Source: Silurus meridionalis
Lineage: Eukaryota; Chordata; Actinopteri; Siluriformes; Siluridae
Length of the DNA stretch: 64,000 nucleotides
Direction of reading: 5' to 3'
NCBI RefSeq assembly: GCF_014805685.1
Contig: NC_060886.1
Span: forward strand, 14,448,608-14,512,607
How positions within the stretch are numbered: position 1 is the first letter of the stretch; every line of letters starts with the position of its first letter. The notes under the pieces were generated by a model. The model had not been told where the DNA came from. It made no database searches and saw only the letters and a list, made by a program, of their open reading frames with translations. Of the stretch, positions 23,947 through 35,859 are shown in pieces. The position numbers and the translations under genes are program-made.

Positions 23947-24450
23947 AAGCTCCCAACCTCTACACTACAACCACAAGTGTGCCACCTACATCATCTGGAA
24001 CAGTTCAGAATCAATATTTGTCTAACATAACATAAACATAAAAAATTGAAATAAAATACAACCTACTCACCAGAGATGCATTTGCATAATTTGCACCACT
24101 CCTGAGGCTGTAAGCCAGGGATACTGCTCACATTCACTGGTCTGGAAGTGGTGAACAAACCCTCTTCCAGGCTGAGACAAGCTAGCTTGCTTCGGGGTTG
24201 GCCGACCTCTCCTAACGATGTCTAGCTTTTCTGGAAAATTTATTTTTAAGTATGTCTGAGACCAAATCAATTTCTCTTCCTCCATAGGCATAAAAAAAGT
24301 CGAACTCAGATGTATTAATGTATGCAGCATGCTACACACAGTCCAACTTGGCTGTAACACTTTCCCTCTGACCAACCAATCAGAGGATGGAAAAAGCTGA
24401 CGATATTCTGGGCCAGCTAGCTAGCCCTGTGAGGTGATTATGAAATCCAC
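23947..24450 (-). mobile_element. hAT-like element copy 2, right part, with transposase N-terminal remnant
   Basis: Continues the copy-1 match (CTACATCATCTGGAACAG, ATACAACCTACTCACC) to about 24262. The minus-strand frame 24375-24067 contains KLDIVRRGRPTPKQ and QYPWLTAS, like the TTF-type zinc-finger start of hAT-family transposases. The expected C-terminal catalytic part is missing. Confidence 0.6.
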
Positions 24451-24453
24451 CTA

Positions 24454-24691
24454 CCGTAATTTCCGGACTATAAAGCACACCCTTGTATAAGCCGCACCCA
24501 CTGAATTTTACAAATATTTTTATTTTTAACATAAATAAGCCGCACCTTGTGTATAAAACTAATGAACTTTACACAGGCTTTACCGAAAGAGAGTGTCTGT
24601 TACACGGTTTAAGGGTGAAATACGTTGTGACTTCTTTAAGAGCAGAGCGGCATTTTGAGAACAGCACGTCACTGCATTCTCCCGGTATTAC

Positions 24692-24745
<54 letters not shown>

Positions 24746-25287
24746 AGACAGGATTATGTGCTCATTATTTTCTGATGCTCATTTCTAAGTTTCTTTGACT
24801 AACCCATAACGCTGTTGCCAAGAAAAATAAAAAAGCACGAGTTTTGGAAACCTGTCTGTGCTTATATGATTTCTGTTGTAACTGTTGTAAGTTAGAGAGC
24901 TCTCCCTTCACCCAGACTCAACAAGTTACAACGGCTTGTATCTAAACAGTAGGCGACCAAGTAAGTCATTGTTCACTGTCTTCCTCCTTCCTTTCACAGC
25001 TATTTCTCTCGGGAGTTTATCTTTTGGCATCGTTGTGCGTTTAAAAATCAACACCGGTGGAAGTTTTTCTCCCGATGCCGTGCAGCTCAGAACACAGGTG
25101 AGGTGCGTTTATTAGTTTCCGTTCGGAAATTTCATTGGTCTAATGTAATGGGGCTCAGTTTTTTGGCTTGAAGTTTGTGAAACCAGAAAAAAACCCTGGA
25201 AAAATCCACAAATTAGCTGCTTTGTTGTTTAAGGGTTTCAAAACTTGGAAAAAAAAAAGTAGCGGCTTATAATCCGAAAAACACGGT
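24454..25287. mobile_element. MITE with TACCGTAATTTCCGGAC terminus
   Basis: Starts CCGTAATTTCCGGACTATAA and ends with a decayed complement (GGCTTATAATCCGAAAAACA CGGTA). Sub-terminal TAAGCCGCACC motifs are typical of this abundant vertebrate MITE. It contains a (GT)n tract at about 24694-24742 and no transposase. A fragment of the same family recurs reversed at 48495-48640. Confidence 0.7.
24694..24742. repeat. (GT)n microsatellite
   Basis: About 24 GT units inside the MITE. Confidence 0.95.
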
Positions 25288-25328
25288 ACTCATCTGGAGC
25301 AGTTCAGAATCAATATTCTAGTTAGGCT
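25288..25328. mobile_element. Short third piece of the hAT-like family
   Basis: CATCTGGAGCAGTTCAGAATC followed by AATATTCTAGTTAG is near-identical to the segment at about 23993 and to that at 20848 in the two longer copies. It lies directly against the MITE, suggesting the MITE landed in this element. Confidence 0.5.
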
Positions 25329-25334
25329 AGTCTT

Positions 25335-25612
25335 GAGTTCCTGGTTAAGCCCTTCAATCTGGCCATTGGACTGAGGAACAATGGAAAACCCGGAGGAGAG
25401 GCTGACGAAAATACCCAGGAGATGGCAAAACCCCTTCCAAAATTGAGCAAAGAATTAGGGGCCCCGATCAGACACAATGTCCCGAGGTAAACCATACAAG
25501 CGGAAGACGTGTTGGAGCAGGAGCTGAGCAGTTTCTTTGGCAGAATGAAGTTTGGGTATGGTAATGAGGTGACCCATCTAGAGAACCCATATAGAGAACC
25601 TATCAATCCTTT
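25335..25612 (-). pseudogene. Ty3/gypsy integrase remnant
   Basis: On the minus strand the frame includes [13 protein letters not shown] followed by ILPKKLLSS, matching the integrase core pattern DRFSK-x-x-x-F-I-P-L-P. In shifted frames, further integrase-like pieces (a [16 protein letters not shown] segment, then HPQSNGQ) can be followed. Several frameshifts leave it dead, and no LTRs were seen. Confidence 0.6.
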
Positions 25613-25689
25613 AGAGCTGGCGCAACCTTAGGATGCCTCGGGATGGGTAACGAGAGAGAAGCAGTGGAGAGGAATTAGATGATCAGATG

Positions 25690-27720
25690 CACTGGAGCAC
25701 AAGGTTATGATATGTGTGTTATGTGTAGGACTCGTTTAAAAGATACGTTTTTAATTTGCACTGAAATTGGGAGAGTTTGTCTAAGCTCCGAACAGGAGTA
25801 AAAAATAGTAAAAAAGAGTATTCCAAAGTTTAGGAACTAAATGTGAGAATGCTCTACCACCTTAAATGTATTTTGCTATTCTAGGAACTACTAGAAGTCC
25901 AGAGTTTTAAGATTTAAAGAAGCATGATGGTTTGTAGCATGTTTGAAGACTGGAAAGATACATGGGAGCCAAACCATTTAGTGTTTTGTAACTAAGTAGA
26001 AGCAGTTTGAAGTCCATTTGAAATTTAACAGGTAGCCAGTGTAGGCGTGATAAGATTGGAGTTATACAGTCATATTTTCTTGACCTTGTGAGAATTCTGG
26101 CTTCTGCATTCTGGACTAACAGTAGCTTGTTTTATTAATGATGTAGGACAACCACCTAGTAATGCATTACAATAGTCCAGTCTGGAAGTCATGAATGCAT
26201 AGACGAGCTTCTCTGCATCAGATATAGACAACATGTTTCTTAGATTAGCAATTGTTTTTCTAATACTTTTAATAGTTTCATTGAAGAAATTCATAGTCCT
26301 TACTACTAAACTGTGATGGAATACATTTTCGGATACCTGATTTGTTGTTCATTTAGCTACTGTACTGAAAAGGAACATCTCTAGGTTACGTATGTAACCC
26401 TAGTTCCCTAAGGGACCGAGACGCAGCTCGAGCTCCTGAAAGGGAACCTTGGATTTTTGTTTGTTTTGTTTTCTATGAGTTTGCTCAGGTGCTCAGCTCT
26501 AGCAGCATTTAGTGCCTGTCTGTAGCTGAGCATACTGTTGTTATACGCAATTCTAAATACCTCCAATTTAGTTTTCCTCCATTTTCTTTCCAGATTATGG
26601 GCTGTTCTCTTGAGGGCCTGCGTACGACTATTATGCCATGTTGCAGGTGGTTTTTCTCCGAATGGGGGCAATGGTGTCTAATGTGCTAGTGATGATAGTG
26701 TCTATGTTGTTAGCCATTTCATCAAGATTATTAGCATTTGGGGGTTTAGTGAGAAATTGAGATAAATCAGGCAGGTTATTTATGAATGGACAGATGGACA
26801 GATTTTGGACAGATTTATGAATCTGTCCTTAGTGGTCGGAACAATAGTCCTACCAAGTCGATAATGTGGTGAGACACAGCTAATATGCTCCACTGGTAGT
26901 GTGTACATTATGAGGTAATGGTCTGTGATGTCATCACTCTGAGGTAAAATATCTATATCAGTGACATCTGCTCCGTGAGAAGTCTAGTTTGTGATTAAAA
27001 TGATGAGTCGGTCTAACTGATTGTTTGTTTAACCCAAAAAGAGTTTAATAAGTCCACAAAATATAGTCCTAGGGCATCATTTGCATCATCTACATGAATA
27101 TTAAAATCTCCCACAAGCAGCACTTTATCAAAATTGATTAAGAGGTCTGAATGAAAACGAGCAAACTCTTGAAGAAAATCATCGAAGGGCCCTGGGGCTC
27201 TGTAAATGGTGCCAGATCGAGAGACAGTAGGGGTTTTCTATGCATTTCTGAAAGTACAACTTTAAGAACGAGCACTTTAAATGATTTAAACCTGAATCTG
27301 AATCTCTAACTAATATCAAGAAGGGCAATATAAATTATTGCTACACCACCCCCATGACCAGTCTAACAGGGCTCATGCTTGAAAGCATATCCTGATGGTG
27401 TAGACTCATTTAGACTCATATAATCATTTGGTTTAATCCAGGTCTCAGTGAGACAAAGTGCATTGAGATTATTATCTGTGATCATTTCATTTACAATGAG
27501 TGCTTTGGGTGCAAGTAATCTAATGTTTCAAAGACAATACTTTAGAACTTTTTTGTGTTTGCTTAACTGGCATTTTTCAGTTTTAACTGCAATACGAGTA
27601 TTTCTGGATCCTGTGTACTTATTTCTTGATTTTACTAAACAAGGAACAGACACGATTTCTATAAAGTGGGCAGTCTGCATACTTGTAACTATTTGGTTTG
27701 TTGTATAAATGTTGTCATAA
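25690..27720 (-). pseudogene. Decayed LINE on the minus strand, split by a DIRS terminus
   Basis: Minus-strand pieces in 5'-3' order: an endonuclease-like region (27560-26680, broken), then RTQALKRTAHNLERKWRKTK and LEVFRIAYNNSMLSYRQALN (26671-26408), then SDAEKLVYAFMTSRLDYCNA (26294-26070), and a 3' region to about 25700. These are the inter-domain and post-reverse-transcriptase segments of fish L2/CR1-type LINEs. The reverse transcriptase core between them is lost, and the DIRS-like piece at 26365-26448 interrupts it. Confidence 0.7.
26365..26448 (-). mobile_element. DIRS-type terminal fragment nested in a LINE
   Basis: CTCTAGGTTACGTATGTAAC, CCTAGTTCCCTAAGGGACC, GAGACGCAGCTCGAG. The same terminal sequence occurs, in either orientation, at 16920-16965, 30640, 42668 and 42770. 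Confidence 0.6.
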
Positions 27721-28072
27721 CCCAGCCATTAGGGAGGCACAAGCCAGTGCACTCTTGGTGCCGGTCCCAAGCCCGGATAAATGGTGAGCGTTGCGTTAGG
27801 AAAGGCCACCACAGGTATCGTTAGCCGACAGGGTACCGGCGGAAATTGGGCTACTGTTGGCCGAAGGAGGAAAAGGAGAGGAGGAAGACGTCTTCAGAGA
27901 CAGCAGGAAAAGGAGGAGAAGTGTAGGAGAGTGGAGGTTAGGTTAATGGATGTGGTGAGGGAAGACATATAGGTAGTTGGTGTGAAAGAGGCAGATGTAG
28001 AGGACAGGGTGGTATGGAGACGGATGATCCGCTGTGGCGACCCCTAATGGAAGCAGCTGAAAGAAGAAGTAT
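27721..28072 (+). mobile_element. RTE-type LINE 3' end fragment
   Basis: Starts CCCAGCCATTAGGGAGGCAC and ends GCTGTGGCGACCCCTAATGG with GCAGCTGAAAGAAGAAG, the common 3' end of fish RTE elements. The frame contains RLMDVVREDI and ADVEDRVVW, as in the 38.6-kb RTE copy (MNVVREDMQVFG, ADVEDREV). Confidence 0.75.
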
Positions 28073-28465
28073 AAATGTTGTCATAGTTGTAAATTGCATA
28101 ATGTTTTACTTTCAGTCAGATGGTGTGAAGCATCCTAGAGATGTCTGATCAGCTACTGCTTATATAGTGAGATCAAAAACCTAAGGCTGAATATCTTTAG
28201 CCTAGTTCTATTTTTCTATAAAGCATTTGTTTAAAATAAAGGATGTTTAATGTAAACAATCACATAAGGGTAAATACTAAGCCCTTGCATTAGCATGCCC
28301 TGAGAGCATTTATAGGATATAGAATCTGATAACTGCAAAATATATGACATAGGCAATATGATTGATCACAATCGCAATGGCATACTCAGTAGAATGTACT
28401 GTGGTTCTGTACACAAACTGTAGAGGGTCCAGTGTGTCTAGTAGTGTCGTAGTGATGATATATAT
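28073..28465. other. Intergenic DNA between elements
   Basis: Unique AT-rich sequence. It may be the remaining flank of the LINE block; nothing is recognised. Confidence 0.4.
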
Positions 28466-29800
28466 ACACAGTATCTCACAAAAGTAAGTACACCCCTCAC
28501 ATTTCAGCAACCATTGTATTATATGTTCTCAAGGGACAATACTATAGAAATGAAAATTGGATATAATTCAGAGGAGTCAAAGTGCAGCTTGAATAGCAGT
28601 ACAGATTTACTGTCCTCTAAAAGTAATACAGCCATTATTGTCTAAATAACTGGCAACACAATTGAGTACACCATGTGAACATGTCAAAACTGTTGTGTCA
28701 ATATTTTGTGTGAGCACCATTTTTGTCTAGCATTGCTTTAATCCTCCTGGGCATGTTATTCACCAGAGTTGCACCGGTTGTTGCTGGGATCTTCTTCCAC
28801 TCCTCCATAATGACATCAAGATGCAACTGGATGTTAGACACATGCCATTTTTCCACCTTCCGCTTGAGGATGCCCCACAGGTGCTCAATGGTCTTCAGAT
28901 CTGGAGACATACAGTACATGGCCTCTCCAACACCTTGAGCTTCTTCAGCAAGGCAGTTGTCAACGTTTGGGGTCATTTTTAAGTTGGAAAACTGCTTTTC
29001 GGCCCAGTTTCTAAAGAAGGGCATCATGTTCTGCTTCAGAATGCAATTATGCAGCCCCACATCAAGATGCTACCACCACCATGTTTGACTGTAGGCACAA
29101 GACAATTTTCTTGCTACTCCTCACCAGGGCATCACCACACATGCTGGACACCATTTAAGCCAAACAAGTTTTCCTAGTCTCATCAGACCACAGGACATGG
29201 TTCCTGTCATTTATACTCTTAGCCAGGTTGTCTTCAGCATATTGTTTGCAGGTTTTCTTTGCCAGCTTCAGAAAAGGCTTCCTTCTGGGATGACAGCAAT
29301 ACAAACTGACTTGTTGCAGTGTGCGGTGTATGGTCTGAGCACTGAACCCTGCTTCTGCACCTGGTCACAGCATGAGGACTCAACTTCTTTGATCGACCCT
29401 TGCGAGGCCTGGCCTTTGCGAGGCCAAATGGAACCTGTCTTGGAAAACCTCTGTATGATGCTGGGCACAGTACTGTAACTCAGTTTCAGGATGTTTACAA
29501 ACTTCTTATAGCCTAATCCATCTTTGTGGAGAGCAACAATTCTAATTTGAATAGGATATGTGGCTTTGCATGGTTACATGACGCACAGCCAGTATCACTT
29601 AGGGTGTACTCACATTTGTTGCCAGCTATTTTGACAATAATGGTTGTATGTTGAGTTATTTTCAGAGGACAGTAAATCTATACTGCTATACAAGCTGCAC
29701 ATTTACTACTCTAAAATATATCCGTCTTTTTTCTATAGTATTGTCTCTTGGGAAGATACACTAAAATAGTTGCTGATACTGTATACTGAGAAGTACTATA
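28466..29800 (-). pseudogene. Full-length but dead Tc1-like transposon
   Basis: About 1.3 kb with long terminal inverted repeats of roughly 200 bp. The left end reads ACAGTATCTCACAAAAGTAA and then CACCCCTCACATTTCAGCAA; the right end is its decayed complement. The minus-strand frame 29060-28698 contains CMSPDLKTIEHLWGILKRKV and the end PRRIKAMLDKNGAHTKY, a Tc1 transposase C-terminus. Upstream parts are frameshifted (about 29478-29197), so no transposase can be made. TA flanks are expected but the right edge is blurred. Confidence 0.85.
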
Positions 29801-30250
29801 TAAAAGTCACTTCTGAACAGAAATATTATTTTCCACACTTGCACCACAATTAAACACGGCCCAGAAATAAATGGCAGGTTCATAATGTTGCAAACACATT
29901 ATTATGCTATTGTAGCAAAAGCCATAGCTACACAAATATGCTGTTATTTCACTTCATTTCCTGACTAATAGCCTGTCCAATATTCCCCTCTGTGTTGCTA
30001 TTCTCATTAAAAAATAAAAATAAAAAATGAACATTAAACACTTTTTTAAACCAAAGGCTGGAAGACAAATAAAGATGCAGTCTGACTTAATGTTGTGTTT
30101 TACAGATTTAGATATCTCATTCACATATTTGATTTTTGAGCTTTTCTGAAAAAAAAAGTACTGAATTGGGAATTTTGTGATACCTGCCAACGCCAAAAGT
30201 ACCAAAAAACAAGCTTCTCAGATGGTTAAATGTTCATAGGTACATATTCT
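29801..30250. other. AT-rich DNA between two Tc1 elements
   Basis: No gene. Short minus-strand frames only. Confidence 0.4.
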
Positions 30251-30255
30251 TACAT

Positions 30256-31590
30256 ATACAGTGTATTCAGAAAGAAGTTAGACTCCCTTCACTATTTAAC
30301 ATTTTCTTATGTTGTAGCCTGATACTGCAATTGTTCAGATTGATTATTTTTCATTGATCTACACTCAATACCCAATAATGGCAAAGTGAAAACAGAATTC
30401 TAGGAATGTTCGTAAATTGAATAAATTAAATGTATTTAATAAAATAAAATAAAAAACTTGGCAGAAACACTTGAAATATAACTCAGGTACCTCCCAATTA
30501 TCTTAATTTTTTTTTATTGAATTTAAGTTGATTGGAGATTAATTGGAAAGGCACACACCTTTCCAAAAAAATGGACTGGGAGACTGGCCAGGGTTGAAGG
30601 AAAGCTGTATGGAGCAAATCACAGAAATTCCCCTTAATAAAAACGTCTTTAGGCTACAAATGTAACCCTGGTTCCCCTGAGGAACGGGATGCTTTCACGT
30701 TGCCCACACTCTGAATCACATGTGCAATCCATGCAAAGGAGAGATGCAACTGTCACCAACGGGGTGACATCACGACCAGGAAGCTATAAAACCAGCATGC
30801 GGTGAAGCGGACGCAACTTCTGAAAATGGAAGGAAGCACCGCAGGGATGCAGGGAGTGAGGCTTGGAGATGCAGCGTTGTGTTCCCTCAGGGAACCAGGG
30901 TTAAATACGTAAACTAGAGATGTTCCCTTTCAGGAACTCTTTCAGGCTGCCCCATCGGTGATGGCGCGCCTCTCCGTTGGACGAATTACACACGTGATAC
31001 AGAGCGTGTACAACGTGGAAGTGCTCTCAAATCATTGTTGATGCAGCTCACGTTCCTGAAAGCGAACCTGTTCTACAGCGCTTAGGACCTTAGACTGAGC
31101 TTAAGGCTCAGTTTTCAACATGACAGCGAACTTAAACACAAGCCAAGACAACACAGGAGTGACTTAGAGACAACTCTCTGGATGTCATAGAGTGGCCCAG
31201 CCAGAGTCCTAACTTGAACCCTACTAAACATCTGGAAAGACCTGAAAGTGGCTGTCTGCCAGCAGTCCCCACCCAACCTGTCCGAGCTTAAGAGGATTTG
31301 TATTATCCAGTTGTGCAAATCTTGTTGCATTACACCTAAAAAGACTCAAGGCTGTAATTGCTGCCAAAGGTGTTTCAACTAAGTACTAAATAGTCTGTAC
31401 ACTTATCCATGTGTTTTTTTTTCTTTTTACAAATTTACAGACATTTCTAGAATTCTTTTATCACTTTGTCATTATGGAAACTGAGTGTAGATTAATAAGA
31501 AAAAATATTTATTTGAACGATTGTAGCTGCAACATAACAAAACTGAAAAAAATGTAAGGGGGTCTGAATACATTCTGAATGCACTGTATG
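30256..31590 (+). pseudogene. Tc1-like transposon remnant with a nested DIRS fragment
   Basis: The left terminus ACAGTGTATTCAGAAAGAAG is answered at the right by its decayed complement (CTGAATACATTCTGAATGCA CTGTA). Recognisable internal Tc1 parts are GACTGGGAGACTGGCCAGGG before the insertion and GAGTGGCCCAGCCAGAGTCC TAACTTGAACCC after it; the latter encodes the SPDLNP-type catalytic region (WPSQS-x-LEP). Stops and the 440-bp insertion at 30640-31078 kill it. Confidence 0.75.
30638..31078 (+). mobile_element. DIRS-type fragment nested in a Tc1 element
   Basis: Starts ACGTCTTTAGGCTACAAATG, CCTGGTTCCCCTGAGGAACG, includes GGGGTGACATCACGACCAGG AAGCTATAAAA, repeats a terminus with GGGAACCAGGGTTAAATACG, and ends at CTGAAAGCGAACCTG. 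The ACCAGGAAGCTATAAAA segment is shared with 16345 and 51040 and looks like the element's internal 5' region. There are no coding domains. Confidence 0.65.
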
Positions 31591-31899
31591 TGATTAGTAG
31601 CAAGGGTTTTTTTTTTTTTTTTTGGGTTCACCCATATATTCAACAGTTTGAGTTGGCTTTCCAGAGCTTGAGTCAACTGCAGTTGCATCGCAGATTTAAA
31701 AGAAAAAAAAAGTCACACAAGAATGTTGAACAGTGAATAAACAGCATCTTTTTGAAGAAACTGGTTACCAATGTTGGTCAAATGAATATTCTGATACATC
31801 TACAAGCTAGATAATTGATAATAGAGTTTAAATATATATAGTGTATGATGTAAAAAGATTTCTAGAAACAAGTTACTCTCACTTAAATTTGAGTAACCC

Positions 31900-32230
31900 C
31901 TTTATCCAGGTCAGACTTGCAGTGGATATAACATTTATTATAGGAACACTGGGCATTGGACTACACATTCACAGTCACACTCATTCAAAATCAGAATCAT
32001 CAATCAAAACTTACACCATAAGCAGAAATGGTAGGCTCAGTTGTCATTTACATTACAATGGAGATAGAAGTAGCACCTGTGTGCAGTCCGGGTGCATTAA
32101 ACTGAGAGAAATTCATGCATAGAGACAATTTATCTTGGCCAAATCCACCTGTTGGCATGTTTTGGTAGCTGGGAATGCAATTGGGAACCTCACACTAAAC
32201 TGAACATGGACAGTAACCTGAGCTCAGAAC
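31900..32230 (+). repeat. Decayed dispersed fish repeat
   Basis: Contains GGAACACTGGGCATTGGAC, ACACATTCACAGTCACACTC, GACAATTTATCTTGGCCAAAT and CCACCTGTTGGCATGTTTTG. The wording matches a common fish repeat whose consensus includes CACTCACACCTA and GGCAATTTAGAGTAGCCAAT. The 93-codon frame across it is not a gene. Confidence 0.5.
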
Positions 32231-32984
32231 TGGGACTCTGGAGTTATGAGTTATGAGGTAACACTACCCATTGTTTCAAGACAAACATTGAGTGTGGAAA
32301 GTTTTGGATTGAAATTTCTAAATATAAAAAAAAATGTGTTTCTTATGAAATGCAGTTTGTATTGGTATTGCTTTTAGTGTGTATTGTTTTGCATGCAAGT
32401 AGCATCACATCTTAAATGTAGTTGAATAATTGTCTAAATATATTATGTTGCATTGTAATTGAATATAAGCTAAACCTGATGATATATCCAGTGATTTGTC
32501 TATGTACTGAATCAGCCATGCATTGTGATGTAGAAAGCAGAAATAGGCAATTGTGCCATCTAACGTTACAGTATATAGCAAGTTTATATTCTGTATGACT
32601 AGAAATAACCAATCAATTTTGTCTCTACACCTTTACCCTGTGCTCTTTTATATTATCTCTGCTGTCCCTTACGCCATGCTGGACACTGATGAATTTTTGT
32701 GTGGCAAACTAAATTATTGACACTTTTAAGATAAGTGCCCAAGGGCTTCCAAGCATTTTCTATTTGCAACAGGATGAATACAACATATCTATTTTTTTTT
32801 AATAAATATAAACAATAAAATTTAAAAGTTTTTTGCAATCACTTATGTAATCACTTAAAACACTAATATTGGATAATCAGATTTATAATTGTCTTGTTCA
32901 ATTAAGCAGGGATAAATTAACTACAGTAATGTACAGTTATACAGTAGGATAGTTAAATATACTGTATAAAATTTCTATTTTATA
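32231..32984. other. AT-rich intergenic DNA
   Basis: Unique-looking sequence, with no protein or termini recognised. Confidence 0.45.
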
Positions 32985-34230
32985 TAGGGCTGTAACGATT
33001 GAGTAACTTGAGTAATTTGTTTAAAAAAAAAAAAAAAAAAGTTATTTAGCCTCACTGCTTTGTTTAGTCAATTTAACTAAACATGGAACATCGTGTTTCC
33101 CCACAGACCATTATTACTGATGCACCACCCACTAATCTCTGGAGTGCTCTGGAAAGATAAACACAGAAGACGGTGCAGGATGAAAAATTGAGAAATGGGA
33201 AGAAAACAGCGAGGGGCGAGGAGAAGATTTAGGCCAAAGAAAATGCCAAAAAGTTTCCAAAGTTTGGGATTATTTTAACCTGTTAGCCTTCGGAGATTTT
33301 AGGACTCACAACTGAAAATGCCCTACCTAACTTTAAATGTTAACAGCTCCCGTTAAAAATGTGCTACATACACAATTTAAATATCTTTTAAAAGAAGACA
33401 TTTTACTGTCCATTATTCAAAGTTAATACGTTATAGATGATGATGTGAACATTATATTTTTTCATATATACATACATTAAATCAATAATGTAGCAATCCA
33501 GAAAAGTACTGGGTTGAAAGCCACATGTCTCATGAGTATATATTTTACATTTGATCAAGATTTTCATTACAAATAAGATTCCTACAAACATTTATCTGAG
33601 ACTGTCTGATCCTTTTCTTTCTCCCCGTTTGAGAGCCACCTGCTAAACTAAAACATAAACATCATACAGTGCAGTTACTGTTTTTAAAGTAATTTGAAAT
33701 TGATTTTTATATTTTTATTTAGATACAGTGTTAAAAAAAAATTCCCTCCACAGTGTAGAGCAGGAAGAGCAGCACGTTTTTAAAGCTCTAGATAAATACA
33801 CAGATTTAGTGCATGGAAAATTTCAAGCAGCTTTTCTAGAGACAAGAATACCACATCACAATACTGTGCGAGATTTAATAAATAAAAAACGTGAGAATAA
33901 TTAAGTTTCATTTAATTAATATTTTCCCATAACGTATTGTACACGGCCACTAAGTAGGGACTTTTCGTACACACTGTTTTTTTTATTTTTTGATGTAATT
34001 TGCCAATTAACTGCACTAAATGGGTTTAGTTTTCACCAATATTCTTGTATGCAATTTTAGCAATAAAAATTTACATTTTTTAAGAGACTGGTCTTGTTTT
34101 CTCTCTTATTTAGTATTGCTCTTTAATAAAAATAAAAAAAAACCCTTACTTTTTATCTGATTACTTGATTAATCTATGAAATATTTGCTAGAATACTTAA
34201 TTACTAAAATAATCTATAGCAGCAGCCCTA
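32985..34230 (+). mobile_element. hAT-superfamily element, non-autonomous or decayed (1.25 kb)
   Basis: Termini TAGGGCTGTAACGATT and AGCAGCAGCCCTA. The flanking 8-bp repeats ATTTTATA (32977-32984) and ATTCTATA (34231-34238) match at 7 of 8 positions. A stretch at about 33200-33275 encodes a broken version of the BED-type zinc-finger start common in hAT transposases. There is no further transposase. Typical of the abundant fish elements beginning TAGGGCTG. Confidence 0.75.
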
Positions 34231-35571
34231 ATTCTATATTTGTCATATTTGATTTTATAAGGTAAAAATGCACGGTTGTACTGTGACCTGTTGTTCAGTT
34301 AGTGAATACTGAACACATTTTTCTCTGTCATTCATTAGCCAGCTCACCTGGCTTTTCTCTGTCTGTGGCTACACATCCTGCTGAGTTTGATAGATCATAT
34401 TCGCCCCATCCGGTCCAGTGGCGCTGAGGATTCAGTAGAATTCTCTGTGTGAAGCCCAGATGGGTGAGAGGAGGAGGCTGACACCCATCATTGCATTTAA
34501 AGGGCAGGAACATATGCCCAAGTTTGCATATGCTGCTCTCAAAAAACATGGAAACTTTGTTTTGATGGAAACAGCATAATTAATTGTGTGATATTTGAGG
34601 TTCTAAAGTTAGTAAACAAACATAATTTCACAATCATTCACATTCAGTTTAATATCATCTGATTGAATGTAAATACAATGCATTGTGCAGGTGCCTTTTC
34701 GAGAGAGCAGCTCTTGTTACTTTAAAAAAAACGGATATAACTGTATTAATGAACGTTTAGTTTTTATAACTACAAAACAAGAATGAAAGGGAGGCAGATT
34801 GAAAGGTTGCTGCTTTTGTTAGTTCAGATTGAGCCTTAATGAATGATCTGAGCTTGCATTAGCGAAGACCTCTGAGCACCTGGGGAAAATGCTGACCGTG
34901 TAGAACAGAGACTTTCTCTGCTCAGCTGACTCTACTCATTCATGTCAAGGTAAAATGCCTTGTTTGTGTCTGTATAGGCAGAAAGTGTAGGAAAGAACAG
35001 TAAAAGCCTGACTTAAGTACAATCTCTCATTCTATTGCAATTGTGAGCAAGTGTGTTCCATCAACATAATGGGACAGCAACACAGACTTTAACAGCTGGC
35101 AATTCATCCCAATTTAAATAAGAAAAAAAAAAAGAAATGACATTCACTGTGACTTTAGCAAATGGCTTTGAATTGAGAAGCCTTGTGACTTCAGTGTCAA
35201 ATGTTCTATACAGGTTCCTGTAGTGCCACATTCTGGCACAATGTAATGCTAATATGGCATGACATCATAAATAATGCAGAGATTTTCATGCATTTTGCAT
35301 TAACAGGCCTCAGGACATTTGTCAAATGAACTTAATATTGATTTGTTGATATTTATCACAAAGCTTCTCTTCTTACTGAAAGTTAGACAGAACACTGGGG
35401 ATACAAACACATATTTCAGGGAATCCACAATGATTAATTTAATTCAGATACAATTTACTGAATGTCAAGAATGCCCTTTTTATTCCCTTGTACAACGTTT
35501 GATACTTCTTTTTATTTTTGACTATATGGAAAAGCTTTTAATGTCTTTTAACCTGCTTTTAATGTCTGTAA

Positions 35572-35583
<12 letters not shown>
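34231..35583. promoter_or_regulatory. Unique intergenic DNA, part of it with enhancer-like texture
   Basis: No gene. Positions 34800-34960 (around TGCATTAGCGAAGACCTC and CTCTGCTCAGCTGACTC) have balanced composition and no repeat features, unlike the surroundings, and may be a conserved non-coding element. Untested. Confidence 0.2.

Positions 35584-35645
<62 letters not shown>
35584..35645. repeat. (TA)n microsatellite
   Basis: About 30 TA units. The Tyr-Ile open frames across it are artefacts. Confidence 0.97.
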
Positions 35646-35653
<8 letters not shown>

Positions 35654-35859
35654 GTTTTGTAGTAATTGCAGCATATTTAGGTTTTTAAAAAAGAGTCTTA
35701 TCCACCACATCACCAAGACTAGATATATTTAGGTCCATTTCATTTAGACTTGAGATCTCTGAGGTGTCTCTGAAATCCAGTCGATGTATAACATTGTGCT
35801 CCCAGGCTTCTCTATGACATTTCCACTATTAATAGCGACAGCAGCTTTAAGCTGGCACT

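Noticed and set aside
28723..28938. Plus-strand 71-codon frame
   Set aside because: Antisense of the Tc1 transposase C-terminus.
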